DNA from: Polycladomyces zharkentensis
GTDB lineage: Bacteria > Bacillota > Bacilli > Thermoactinomycetales > JIR-001
Direction: 5' to 3'
Length of the DNA: 64,000 bases
Assembly: GCF_016938855.1 (NCBI RefSeq)
Contig: NZ_JAFHAP010000014.1
Span: 1-64,000 of the forward strand
The position numbers and the translations under genes are program-made. Below, one piece after another: positions 54,599 through 63,701 of this stretch. The notes beneath the pieces were generated by a model. That model was not told the DNA's origin, did not search any database, and was given only the letters and a program-made list of their open reading frames with translations. Each line of letters starts with the position of its first letter. Positions within the stretch are counted from its first letter, which is position 1.

Positions 54599-56215
54599 TT
54601 ACATATCAGACCGGCGCCACCGCTCCACCAGCGGAATCAGTTTGGGACCGATCTTCGGCATGTTTTCGAGATCCGCCCTGCTTACGATACCAAAGCGGAT
54701 CAAAGCAAATCCGTACACGGCCACACCGATGGACACCGAGACCAGCGCAACGACCGTCATCATCAGACGTTCCGGCAGCCACCCCGCCATCATCCACTCC
54801 AATCCCCACATCGCGGACCATGACGACAGGCTCATCACGGCCGTCGGTCCGGCAAACGGGAGCAATGCATCCCGCCATTTCCATCCATATCCCATCCGTC
54901 TCAGCGTTCGCAAGTTCAACTGGGCCGCCACGCCGTAACCCAACACTGTGGCCAAAGCGGCGCCCCGAATATCCCAGACGGGAATCAACAGCAAGTTGGC
55001 CGCCACTTTCACCGCCACACCGATCAACAAATTACGCGCGGGCACATATACGTTGCCCAACCCCTGCAACACGCCGGCCGCCGTCATTTTCACCATGGAA
55101 AACAAAGCGGCGAAAGCCAAGATGGACAGCGCGGCCGTTCCCTCTCCATCTTCATACAACATCACATTGGTCGGCCCGGCAACGATCGCCAACCCGACGG
55201 AGGCGGGCAAACCCACCATCACTGTCAACCGCAGAGCAGAATTGGAGAGACGGCGTACTTCTTTCTCATCGCGATGAACTCTTTCCGAGGCGATGGCCGG
55301 CACCAGCGACAAGGACAATGCACCGGCAAAAAAGGATGCAAATTGGATCAACGGTTGTCCGCGGTCAAAAATGCCTTTGGCCTCAACAGCTTCTGCCGGT
55401 TGCCATCCCTGATGCAACAAAATGTTGGTGACGGTAAAGGAATCCGTCAGTGACAATAACGGCAAAACCAAGGACCCCAAGCAGATCGGCAGTGACAATT
55501 CCAACAGTTGACGGGCAATTTGCCATTCATTTTCACGTTGATCGCGAGCGGGTCCCCGGTGTGCGGCTTGCCCGCGCAAATGTCGGTTCCACGTGATCAG
55601 CAGGAACACCAATGCAGCCGCCGCACCGGTAAACGCGCCAAACATTGCCCCAGCACCCGCCATCACGACACCCGCTCCGGTGGTCATAAACCACCACGCG
55701 GCAATCAAGATGGTGGCGACGCGCACCAACTGTTCCATCACCTGGGAAACCGCCGTGGGCATCATGTCCTGATGTCCTTGAAAATAGCCGCGGATGACGG
55801 ATACAACCGGTACCACCAGCAATGCAAACGACACGGTCCGGATCGGGACCGTAAGCAGTTGTTGACTCCCCATCCACGCGGCGATCATTTCTGCTCCGGC
55901 AAACAACAAGACAAACAAACAGAATCCGGTCATACTTAGGATGACCGTTGCCACGCGGAAAATCCGTCCGGCCGCATCACGATCCCCCTCAGCCAGACGT
56001 TCGGATACCATCTTGGATATCGCCGTGGGAAATCCGGCGGTGGCAAGCAACAACAAGGTACTGTACAACGGATATACCTGCTGGTAGACGAACAACCCCT
56101 CATTGCCCGTGATGTTTTGGTAGGGCACTTTGTACAATGCCCCGAGCAGTTTGGACACGAAAGCGGCGGCACCCAGAATGGCCGCCCCTCGGACGAAGGA
56201 ATAACCCCGCGACAT
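54599..56215 (-). CDS. yabM: MOP-superfamily polysaccharide/lipid II flippase-like protein (YabM/SpoVB family)
   Basis: The product has 538 residues. ATG 56215 follows AAAGGAG. About 14 membrane helices are visible, starting RGAAILGAAAFVSKLLGALY and with the family's GLFVYQQVYPLYS and AGFPTAISKMVSE. It belongs with SpoVB/MurJ-like exporters, and the sporulation-rich neighbourhood suggests cortex or spore-wall precursor transport. Confidence 0.9.
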   Translation of the reverse strand: MSRGYSFVRGAAILGAAAFVSKLLGALYKVPYQNITGNEGLFVYQQVYPLYSTLLLLATAGFPTAISKMVSERLAEGDRDAAGRIFRVATVILSMTGFCLFVLLFAGAEMIAAWMGSQQLLTVPIRTVSFALLVVPVVSVIRGYFQGHQDMMPTAVSQVMEQLVRVATILIAAWWFMTTGAGVVMAGAGAMFGAFTGAAAALVFLLITWNRHLRGQAAHRGPARDQRENEWQIARQLLELSLPICLGSLVLPLLSLTDSFTVTNILLHQGWQPAEAVEAKGIFDRGQPLIQFASFFAGALSLSLVPAIASERVHRDEKEVRRLSNSALRLTVMVGLPASVGLAIVAGPTNVMLYEDGEGTAALSILAFAALFSMVKMTAAGVLQGLGNVYVPARNLLIGVAVKVAANLLLIPVWDIRGAALATVLGYGVAAQLNLRTLRRMGYGWKWRDALLPFAGPTAVMSLSSWSAMWGLEWMMAGWLPERLMMTVVALVSVSIGVAVYGFALIRFGIVSRADLENMPKIGPKLIPLVERWRRSDM

Positions 56216-56385
56216 GATGATCTCCTTTCCCGTCCGCCTCCAGACACCCAACAAAACGAAACTGCCGACAACGGGATTGTCAGCAGTCGATCGGATCTTT
56301 GATATTGTAGCATGAAACCAACCGCCTGACTACCGAACGGAGAACCGGAACCGCATTGAAGTCCGGGCAAAACCTTTTTTACGAC
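56216..56385. other. non-coding gap upstream of yabM
   Basis: No gene seen; likely contains yabM transcription signals that I cannot assign. Confidence 0.3.
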
Positions 56386-56590
56386 GTGTCCGGCAATTCC
56401 GTTAAGGGGGCAGTGTTTTCCCGGGTGAGGACAGACCCAAGACCGACAGATCGAACAATCGGACGCAGGAACTCACCGCGTACAATTTCATCCAAGCGAG
56501 ACGCACTTTTCCCGCGTCCGATCCTCCCCGGTTACACGCGGCCATGATCCGTTTCCTTGCAAGGGCGCAGTTGGAGCGAACGGGGAAAGC
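56386..56590 (+). repeat. dispersed intergenic repeat, copy C
   Basis: Starts GTGTCCGGCAATT, then GTTAAGGGGGCAGTGTTTTC, a variable middle, CGCACTTTTCCCGCGTCC, and GCCATGATCCGTTTCCTTGC followed by GGCGCAGTTGGAGCGAACGGGGAAAG. It aligns block by block with copies A and B. The right inverted end is not clear. Confidence 0.65.
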
Positions 56591-56838
56591 ATCACGGAAG
56601 GTATTGCCAGCACGCTCCAAGCAGATCGGATACGACTTGGTCAGATACGATTCCAAGCGCAAAGAAAAAGCAGGCTGTAGCCCGCTCAGAGTGTTGGATC
56701 CACTGCCGTTACTTGCTCCACACGGCTGACACCAATGACACTCCATGTCACCGTGGGTTTCTCACTTCATCCGGGTGACCAACCCACTTCCATCCGCGAC
56801 AGCTTGGTCCCAGCCTGGATAAACGATATCCCTCCAAG
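56591..56838. other. non-coding gap between repeat copy C and spoVT
   Basis: No gene or clear terminator recognised. Confidence 0.3.
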
Positions 56839-57381
56839 TCATTGCTCCATCTGCTTACCCAAAAATCCGGCGGCCGTCCCCGCAATCTTCACTTCCAGGT
56901 CTCCCATGCGCACGCCTTCTTTTTTGGTCAGGAGGATCACGGCGCCGATCGGGTCCCCGCCCGCGATGATCGGTGCCACCACGTACGATTGATATGGTTC
57001 AGGCATGTCACGAATCAGTTCTGCCCGGGTAGGATTGGCTTCCAAAAGGGTGCGTCGCTGATCCATGCAGGATTCCACCAGGCTGCCCACCGGTTTTTCC
57101 AGATAATCTTTCTTGGAGGCGCCGGCGACGGCGATCACGCTGTCCCGATCACAGATCAAGGTGACATGTTGAAGATTTTCAAACAAGGATTCCGCATACT
57201 CTTGAGCAAAATCCCCCAACTCACCAATGGGGGAATATTTTTTCAAGATCACTTCTCCGTCACGATCCACAAAGATTTCCAATGGGTCTCCTTCCCGAAT
57301 GCGAAGCGTCCGGCGAATTTCCTTTGGAATGACCACACGACCCAAATCGTCGATGCGCCGGACGATGCCGGTTGCTTTCAT
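56839..57381 (-). CDS. spoVT: stage V sporulation regulator SpoVT
   Basis: The product has 180 residues. The AbrB-type swapped-hairpin DNA-binding domain (1-50: MKATGIVRRIDDLGRVVIPK, then RTLRIREGDPLEI) is followed by a GAF domain (about 55-178). It modulates sigma-G genes in the forespore. A sigma-G/sigma-F-type promoter lies upstream. Confidence 0.96.
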   Translation of the reverse strand: MKATGIVRRIDDLGRVVIPKEIRRTLRIREGDPLEIFVDRDGEVILKKYSPIGELGDFAQEYAESLFENLQHVTLICDRDSVIAVAGASKKDYLEKPVGSLVESCMDQRRTLLEANPTRAELIRDMPEPYQSYVVAPIIAGGDPIGAVILLTKKEGVRMGDLEVKIAGTAAGFLGKQMEQ

Positions 57382-57456
57382 CTGTCGTGATGCCTCACTT
57401 TCGTCGATGATTTTTCCGGATCAGGCCTTGAATGTCTGAAACGTCCTATCCGCCCA

Positions 57457-57486
57457 TAGTATTCATCTGCTTCCAATTAATTATGC
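57457..57486 (-). promoter_or_regulatory. sigma-G/sigma-F-type promoter of spoVT
   Basis: The minus strand reads GCATA (57486-57482), 18 nt, AATACTA (57463-57457), against the consensus GHATR-N18-CATWHTA. One base differs. It agrees with the known forespore control of spoVT in B. subtilis. Confidence 0.6.
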
Positions 57487-57862
57487 GGATAGGCCCTCAC
57501 GAAACAATACAGGAGGTATTTTCCAATAGGGCATCATTCGACTTTTCAAACCGCAAGAGGTGCCCAGATCATCGATCAGCACACCGATATCAGGCTGGGA
57601 ACGATCCAGGATAACCGGTTCCTTGCCCTGCCACTTTTCGTGCCGCGTTGATCCCGGCCATCGGTTTCTTCGTAACAGGATTGATCTGTCCGGCAGTGAA
57701 CTGGTTATCCACCAACTTGGGCTTCAAGCTGGACCACAGCCAGAGTCGCACAACGGGAAAACCACTCCCTGAAAGAGGTGGCTGTTTTCCTGCGAGCCGA
57801 TCGACCGACAGAGGAGCGGGCGGGAAACGGATCTCCTGAATCACGAACGGCTCCAACAACTA
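57487..57862. other. non-coding gap
   Basis: A minus-strand frame of 89 codons (57590-57859) has no ribosome binding site and lies downstream of the prsA terminator. I do not call it a gene. Confidence 0.35.
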
Positions 57863-57901
57863 CAAAAAAAGCCCGCAGGATTTTGTTGAAATCCTGCAGG
57901 C
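57863..57901 (-). terminator. terminator of the prsA-like gene
   Basis: GCCTGCAGGATTT/AAAATCCTGCGGGC stem (57871-57901, minus strand), followed by TTTTTTT. It also ends mfd transcription. Confidence 0.9.
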
Positions 57902-57974
57902 TCCCTTTGGATTTCATGCTTGCTTCACTGCATCCGCCATCGAATCCAGCCAACCCGGGCGACAGCCGCGGTCA

Positions 57975-59027
57975 TCATTGACTGGGGGCGGCGGGCTGAC
58001 CCTGTCCGCCGGTCGTTCCCGATCCCGGAACGGTCGGTTGCGATTCTTTCGGCAGGTTCCACTTGGACACCTTTACGTTTTTGTTCAGGTACTCCTTGTA
58101 ATACTTTTCAACCAGCATTTGTTTCACTTCGTCTTTGACCTGGTCAAACGGTTGCTTTTTCCGCTCCGTCACCTTGATGATGTGGTAACCGTACATCGTT
58201 TTGACCGGGTCGCTAATTTTGTTCAACGGGAGGGTTTTCACCGCATTGGCGAATTCCGTGGCGAAATCCTCCGGTTTGCCTTCGATGAGGCCTCCCGAAT
58301 TTTTGGAGCCGGGATCATCCGAGTACTGCTTGGCCAACTGGGTAAAGTCCCCGCCCTTCTCCAATTTCTGCTTTACTTCCAGCGCCCGCTTCTTTGCATC
58401 AGCGTCGGAACGCTTGCCGTCCTGAACGGATATCAAAATGTGATTGGCCTTCACGGTATAAAACTGATCCGATTTGTCGTATTCGGCTTTCAACTGCTCG
58501 GGTTTCAACTGCTTCTCAAAGTAGGAGGAGACCTTTTCCCCCCGAATGATGAACGCCTTCAACTGGGGTTTGGTAAACCCCGCTTTCTTCAAAATCTGAT
58601 CGAAGGATTCCTTGGGATTGCCCAAGGATTGTTTGACCTGTTCCTCCATCTTTTTCAGTGTTTCATCCGCTTTTTTCTGGAACTCCGCACTGTCCCCCAC
58701 TTGACGGGCGACCATCATTTCCCCGATGTATTGCTTGGCGATTTCCTGTTTCATGCCGGGCATTTGGATCATCATGGAGACTTGCGGCTGAAAAAAGCCG
58801 AGAATGTTCAGATACAGATTGAACTCGCCTTCGGTCACTTTTCCACCGTTGTATTCCGCGATCACCTTTTTGCTGTCCGTCTTCAGCGGGAAAGCGGCTT
58901 GTCCGGCCGGATTTTGTTTTTGTCCGGAGGTGGATTGATCTTTATCCGCTCCACATGCCGTGGCAAAGATCGACACCATCAGCAGAAGCACCAACAAGGC
59001 CGCGAGGCCTTTATTCATTCGCCGCAT
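57975..59027 (-). CDS. prsA: PrsA-like foldase lipoprotein (parvulin peptidyl-prolyl isomerase)
   Basis: The product has 350 residues. ATG 59027 follows AAAGGAG and overlaps the mfd end by 17 nt. The lipoprotein signal ends in FATAC. An N-terminal SurA-like helical region (about 45-190) precedes the parvulin domain (about 195-285: KANHILISVQDGKRSD, AKQYSDDPGSKNSGG, YGYHIIKVTERK). A Pro/Gly-rich tail closes it. It folds secreted proteins outside the membrane. The gene symbol is by similarity. Confidence 0.88.
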   Translation of the reverse strand: MRRMNKGLAALLVLLLMVSIFATACGADKDQSTSGQKQNPAGQAAFPLKTDSKKVIAEYNGGKVTEGEFNLYLNILGFFQPQVSMMIQMPGMKQEIAKQYIGEMMVARQVGDSAEFQKKADETLKKMEEQVKQSLGNPKESFDQILKKAGFTKPQLKAFIIRGEKVSSYFEKQLKPEQLKAEYDKSDQFYTVKANHILISVQDGKRSDADAKKRALEVKQKLEKGGDFTQLAKQYSDDPGSKNSGGLIEGKPEDFATEFANAVKTLPLNKISDPVKTMYGYHIIKVTERKKQPFDQVKDEVKQMLVEKYYKEYLNKNVKVSKWNLPKESQPTVPGSGTTGGQGQPAAPSQ

Positions 59028-62000
59028 TTTGAATTGCTCCTTTCGTTTTGGGAACCGCTTCATATTTTATCAGAAAACGCTCAACCATTTCCAGCGCGTC
59101 GGCCGGAGACAGGCCCGCGGTCTTGAAGATGATGCCGATCCGCTGACCGGACGACAGGCGGACGCGTCCCGGAAACTCCTGCGCCAGCCGGAACAGGCGT
59201 TGCCCATCCACCACCTGGTTTTGATCCGGATGCAGACGGATGGCGATTTCCTGTCCCTTCTGCTGAATCTCCTCGATCCCGTATTTCAACGCGTAAGCCC
59301 GGATCCGGGCGATGCGCAACAGGGTTTGTACCGGTTGGGGCAAATCTCCGAACCGGTCCTCGATCTCTTCTTCGAGATCGCGTGCTTCTTCCAACGTGTG
59401 TATGGCGCGAATCTTTTTGTACAGCTCGATCTTTTGTTTCTCGTCCGGAATGTAATCCGAAGGCAGATAGGCGTCGGCATTCAGTTCGATCTGCGGCTCC
59501 AGCGGCTGCTCCTGTTGTTCCGTGCCTTGCAATTCGGCGATCGCTTCTTTCAGCATCTGAGAGTACAATTCAAAGCCGACACTGGCGATATGCCCGTGCT
59601 GTTCAGCTCCCAACAGATTCCCCGCACCGCGGATCGCCAAATCCCGCATGGCGATTTTGAAACCGGAACCCAGTTCGGTAAACTCCTTGATTGCTTGCAG
59701 TCGCTTTTCTGCCGTTTCGGTCAGCACCTTGTCCCGCTGATAAGTGAAATAGGCGTAGGCGATCCGGTTGGACCGACCGACACGACCCCGCAACTGGTAG
59801 AGCTGCGACAAGCCCATTTTGTCCGCATCATAGATGATGAGCGTGTTGACGTTGGGGATATCCACCCCTGTCTCGATGATCGTGGTGCTGACGAGCACGT
59901 CGTATTCTCCGTCAAGGAAATCCAGCATGACGCGCTCCAGTTCCGTTTCAGGCATTTGCCCGTGCGCGACGGCCACGCGCGCTTCCGGCACCAATAACCG
60001 GATTTGCTCCGCCATTTGCTCGATTCCCTGCACTTGGTTGTAAAGGAAATACACCTGCCCGTCACGCGCCAGCTCCCGCTCGATCGCTTCCCGCACCAAT
60101 GCGGCGGAATACTCAAGGACATATGTCTGCACGGGGAAACGGTTTTCCGGCGGCGTTTCAATGACGGACAAATCGCGTACCCCCATCATCGCCATGTGCA
60201 GGGTGCGCGGAATCGGAGTGGCCGTCAGCGTGAGTACGTCGATGTTGTGCTTCATCTGTTTGATCCGCTCTTTGTGTTTGACGCCGAACCGCTGTTCCTC
60301 GTCGATGATCAAAAGTCCCAGATCCTTGAACTGCACGTCCTTGGACAACAGGCGATGCGTACCGATGACGATGTCAACCGTGCCGTTCTTGACGCCTTCG
60401 ATCGTCTCCTTTTGCTCCTTGCGCGTGCGGAACCGGCTCAGCACGCGGATTTCCACCGGAAAACCGGCAAAGCGCTCCTTGAACGTCTCATAGTGCTGTT
60501 GCGCCAAAATGGTGGTGGGTACCAGCACCGCCACCTGTTTGCCGTCCATCGTCGCTTTGAACGCGGCGCGGATGGCCACTTCCGTCTTCCCGTAACCCAC
60601 ATCGCCGCACAACAGTCGGTCCATCGGCTGGGGCTTTTCCATATCCGCCTTGATCTCGCGGATGGACCGCTCCTGATCGGGCGTCTCCTCATACGGGAAC
60701 ATCGCATCGAATTCCCGTTGATAGGGGGTGTCCGGAGAAAAGGCGAAGCCTTTGGCCGCCTGCCGTTTGGCGTACAGTTTGATCAGATCGTTGGCGATGT
60801 CTTGTACGGACGACCGTACTTTGTTTTTGACCTTGCTCCACTCGCTGCCACCCAAGCTGTACACTTTGGGCGTTTTTTCCTCTGCGCCGACATATTTCTG
60901 CACTTGGTCGATCTGATCGATCGGAACGTACAGTTTGTCGTTTCCGGCGTATTGGATCAAGAGATAATCCTTGTGCAATCCGCCCACGTTGAGCGTCTCG
61001 ATTCCCGCATATCGCCCGATGCCGTGGTTGACGTGAACGACATAGTCGCCGGGTTGGAGCTCTTGGTAATCCTTGATCTTTTCGGCGTGGCTCATTTTGG
61101 CGGGGCGGCGCATCCGGCGCTGTTTCTGGGTAAATACCTCCCCTTCGGTCACCACCGCCAGCTTGATCGCACTCAATTCAAATCCGTTTTGCAAAGAGGT
61201 GATGCGCACGACGGGCCGACCGGCAAACGGAGGTGCATCCACACGGTCGTGCTCCAGCTCCATCCCGTAATCGGCCAACACCCGCTTCAACCGTTCCGCC
61301 CGCTCCTCGCTGCTCGCGGTGAAAATGACGCGGAACTTGGACTTTTGCCACCGCTCCCACTCCGTTTTGAGCACATGCATCTGTCCGTGAAACTGTTGCA
61401 TGCTCCGACAGATGAACTGTACGACGTTTTGCGGTTGGAATCCCTGCACCTGCCGCATAAACAACGACAGAGCGATCCGCGGATGTTTCACGCGAAACAG
61501 GCATTCCTCGTAAGAGTGGGAAATTTTTAGCTGAGGCAGAAACTCTCCCTGCTGCAACAAGGCGGTCTGCCATTCCCCTTCTTCCCGCTCCATCTGACGG
61601 GCGGTCTCCATGATCCGGGCCGGTTCGTCCATTACCAGCACGGTGTCTTTGGGCATGTAGTCCAGCAAACTCTGACAATCCGGATAGATGAGCGTGATAT
61701 ATTTATAGATGCCGGTAAACCATTGTCCCGATTTCAACTGTTCGATTTCCCAACCGATTCCTTCTATGAGCTTCTTTTTAAGCGCGGGGTCCTTGACAGC
61801 CGAAAGACGTTCTTCCAGGAAGCCCGCCGCTTTTTCTCCCGCCTGATACAACCTTTCAGCATCGGCGAACAATTCGCGGGCCGGCGGGATCAACACCTCT
61901 TCCCATTTGTCGTAGGAACGTTGATCTGCTGCGGAAAACGGCCGAATCGAATCCAGTTCGTCTCCAAACCACTCCATGCGGACCGGGTCCTGGAATGTAA

Positions 62001-62556
62001 CCGGATACACGTCCAAAATCCCGCCGCGAACGCTGAATTCACCGGGTTTCTCCACCATTTCCACCCGTTCGTAACCGATTTTGACCAGTTGATCCACCAA
62101 CGGGTCAATCGGCCGTTCCTCTCCCACTTTCAACCGGATGTGACTGGCCTTCACCGTGGTTTGGGGCGGAAACAGCTTGCGCAATCCGGCAAAAGGCACG
62201 ACAAAAACGCCGGTAAATCCGCGCGAGAGACGGGACAACACATCTACCCGTTCCCCGAGCGTCTCATCTCCGGCGAGCGCGATTTCCGTCGTGACCAATT
62301 CGTTGGCGGGATACAACATCACCTCTTCTTTCGGCAACAGCTCGTACAAGTCTTCCACCGCTTTTTGCGCCTGGTTCAAGTTGTGCGTGACCACCATCAC
62401 CGGCTGTCCGATTTCACGGTACAAGGAAGCCACATACAACATCCGTGCAGTTCCCGTCAGTCCCGCGACCATTTGCTCGGACAGCCCCATTCTCAATCCT
62501 TCCACTGTGGACTGAAAATCCTTGTCCTCTCGAAACAAGTGTATCAAGGGCTTCAC
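59011..62556 (-). CDS. mfd: transcription-repair coupling factor Mfd
   Basis: The product has 1181 residues. GTG 62556 (KPLIHLFREDKDF) has AAAGGAGG about 10 nt upstream. An N-terminal UvrB-like module is followed by an RNA polymerase-interaction domain near PGDYVVHVNHGIGRYAG. A RecG-type helicase follows, with DRLLCGDVGYGKTEVA, DEEQRFGVKHKE, TATPIPRTL and RGRVGRSN. The TRCF C-terminal domain ends the protein. It removes stalled RNA polymerase and recruits UvrA. Confidence 0.97.
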   Translation of the reverse strand: MKPLIHLFREDKDFQSTVEGLRMGLSEQMVAGLTGTARMLYVASLYREIGQPVMVVTHNLNQAQKAVEDLYELLPKEEVMLYPANELVTTEIALAGDETLGERVDVLSRLSRGFTGVFVVPFAGLRKLFPPQTTVKASHIRLKVGEERPIDPLVDQLVKIGYERVEMVEKPGEFSVRGGILDVYPVTFQDPVRMEWFGDELDSIRPFSAADQRSYDKWEEVLIPPARELFADAERLYQAGEKAAGFLEERLSAVKDPALKKKLIEGIGWEIEQLKSGQWFTGIYKYITLIYPDCQSLLDYMPKDTVLVMDEPARIMETARQMEREEGEWQTALLQQGEFLPQLKISHSYEECLFRVKHPRIALSLFMRQVQGFQPQNVVQFICRSMQQFHGQMHVLKTEWERWQKSKFRVIFTASSEERAERLKRVLADYGMELEHDRVDAPPFAGRPVVRITSLQNGFELSAIKLAVVTEGEVFTQKQRRMRRPAKMSHAEKIKDYQELQPGDYVVHVNHGIGRYAGIETLNVGGLHKDYLLIQYAGNDKLYVPIDQIDQVQKYVGAEEKTPKVYSLGGSEWSKVKNKVRSSVQDIANDLIKLYAKRQAAKGFAFSPDTPYQREFDAMFPYEETPDQERSIREIKADMEKPQPMDRLLCGDVGYGKTEVAIRAAFKATMDGKQVAVLVPTTILAQQHYETFKERFAGFPVEIRVLSRFRTRKEQKETIEGVKNGTVDIVIGTHRLLSKDVQFKDLGLLIIDEEQRFGVKHKERIKQMKHNIDVLTLTATPIPRTLHMAMMGVRDLSVIETPPENRFPVQTYVLEYSAALVREAIERELARDGQVYFLYNQVQGIEQMAEQIRLLVPEARVAVAHGQMPETELERVMLDFLDGEYDVLVSTTIIETGVDIPNVNTLIIYDADKMGLSQLYQLRGRVGRSNRIAYAYFTYQRDKVLTETAEKRLQAIKEFTELGSGFKIAMRDLAIRGAGNLLGAEQHGHIASVGFELYSQMLKEAIAELQGTEQQEQPLEPQIELNADAYLPSDYIPDEKQKIELYKKIRAIHTLEEARDLEEEIEDRFGDLPQPVQTLLRIARIRAYALKYGIEEIQQKGQEIAIRLHPDQNQVVDGQRLFRLAQEFPGRVRLSSGQRIGIIFKTAGLSPADALEMVERFLIKYEAVPKTKGAIQNAANE

Positions 62557-62731
62557 GTCGTTTCGGCCTCCTTTCTGCGAGCGCCTTTTTCTCACCAATA
62601 CAAAAGAAGCCTTAGCTGGGGCAGCCAAGGCCGTTCGTTCCTTTCTATCGGCTGATTTGGCATCGTTCTCCCCGTGCCAAAACCGTTATTTTCCATCTGC
62701 GGTAATGTTCCAAGCCGACAAATGAAACTTC

Positions 62732-62962
62732 TCACTGCAATGGCCGGGGCAACAGAGACAATTCCGGTGAACGGTTCAGCATCTCCTGGCACGTTTCACA
62801 AACTACCTTTACCAGGGTGCCGCCATCCATATCATCAGATATTATATCCTTCCGTTCATCAGGGGTCAACCAATGAAACCCTAACTGCCATTCTGTAATA
62901 TTTTCTGCCGACAGTTGACCGATCGTCTGATCGCAAATTCTGCAAACGTATCTGATTTCCAT
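62732..62962 (-). CDS. fin: anti-sigma-F factor Fin (YabK)
   Basis: The product has 76 residues. ATG 62962 follows GGGAGG. Two CxxC pairs (CRIC and CETC) make a zinc-binding site, with HWLTPDERKDIISDD between them. In B. subtilis Fin shuts off sigma-F to aid the switch to sigma-G. A sigma-F-type promoter lies just upstream. Confidence 0.9.
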   Translation of the reverse strand: MEIRYVCRICDQTIGQLSAENITEWQLGFHWLTPDERKDIISDDMDGGTLVKVVCETCQEMLNRSPELSLLPRPLQ

Positions 62963-62994
62963 GTTATGCCTCCCGCTCCGAAGATATTCTGCTA

Positions 62995-63024
62995 TAGTAT
63001 CACCGGATTGGGAGGGAATCATAA
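62995..63024 (-). promoter_or_regulatory. sigma-F/sigma-G-type promoter of fin
   Basis: The minus strand reads TTATG (63024-63020), 18 nt, GATACTA (63001-62995). Each element is one base from the GHATR / CATWHTA consensus. It ends 32 nt before the fin ATG. Confidence 0.55.
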
Positions 63025-63029
63025 GCAAA

Positions 63030-63593
63030 TCATTGATTGAATTCGTTCATCGCGATCAGGAAGGAATCCGTCTCCACCCAACGCGACACAGCATCCGCCG
63101 CACGGCGTACGGCCGATAGGATGGTGTCCTGTTCACGGGGAGCAAACGGAGACAGCACATAGTCGGGAATCGGTTGCGGTGTCTCCGGTCTGCCGATGCC
63201 GATCTTGATCCGCTTGACCGATTGCGTTCCCAGGTGCTGGATAACGGACTTCACTCCGTTATGCCCTCCGGAACTGCCCTTGAGCCGGAGACGAAGTTGA
63301 CCGAGCGGCAAGTCCAGGTCATCGTAAATGATCAGGACATCTTCCACAGTGCATTTCAACCAATCCATCGCCGGGCGCACCGATTCCCCGGACAGGTTCA
63401 TGAATGTCATCGGCTTGAGCAATGTGACGGTTTCCGTCCCCACCCGTCCTGTACCGCTCAACCCGTTCCATTTGTTCTTGTTGACCGGAATCCCCCATTG
63501 CTCACTCAGCCGGTCAATCACCCAAAATCCGACGTTGTGTCTCGTATTCTCGTAACGGGGGCCGGGATTCCCCAAACCGACAATCAACTTCAC
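63030..63593 (-). CDS. pth: peptidyl-tRNA hydrolase
   Basis: The product has 187 residues. GTG 63593 gives the canonical start KLIVGLGNPGPRYENTRHNVG, whose His is catalytic. Also present are KPMTFMNLSGES and YDDLDLPLGQLRLRLKGSSGGHNG, followed by RIKIGIGRP. It recycles peptidyl-tRNA. It equals spoVC in B. subtilis and follows ctc there too. Confidence 0.95.
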   Translation of the reverse strand: MKLIVGLGNPGPRYENTRHNVGFWVIDRLSEQWGIPVNKNKWNGLSGTGRVGTETVTLLKPMTFMNLSGESVRPAMDWLKCTVEDVLIIYDDLDLPLGQLRLRLKGSSGGHNGVKSVIQHLGTQSVKRIKIGIGRPETPQPIPDYVLSPFAPREQDTILSAVRRAADAVSRWVETDSFLIAMNEFNQ

Positions 63594-63634
63594 AAACCAT
63601 CCCTGCCTTTTCATCATATCCTCCATCAATGAGA

Positions 63635-63660
63635 CAGGCGCAACCCTCAGGCTGCGCCTG
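63635..63660. repeat. hairpin between rplY and pth
   Basis: CAGGCGCA (63635-63642) pairs with TGCGCCTG (63653-63660). The T-run (TTTTT) follows on the plus strand only, so it reads as a terminator against antisense transcription, not for rplY. Confidence 0.5.
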
Positions 63661-63701
63661 TTTTTCATCCGGCACATGCAGCGGTGCGGTCACATGTTTT
63701 T

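Noticed and set aside
57590-57859. 89-codon minus-strand frame between spoVT and the prsA-like gene
   Set aside because: No start signal or known motif; it lies just past a strong terminator.
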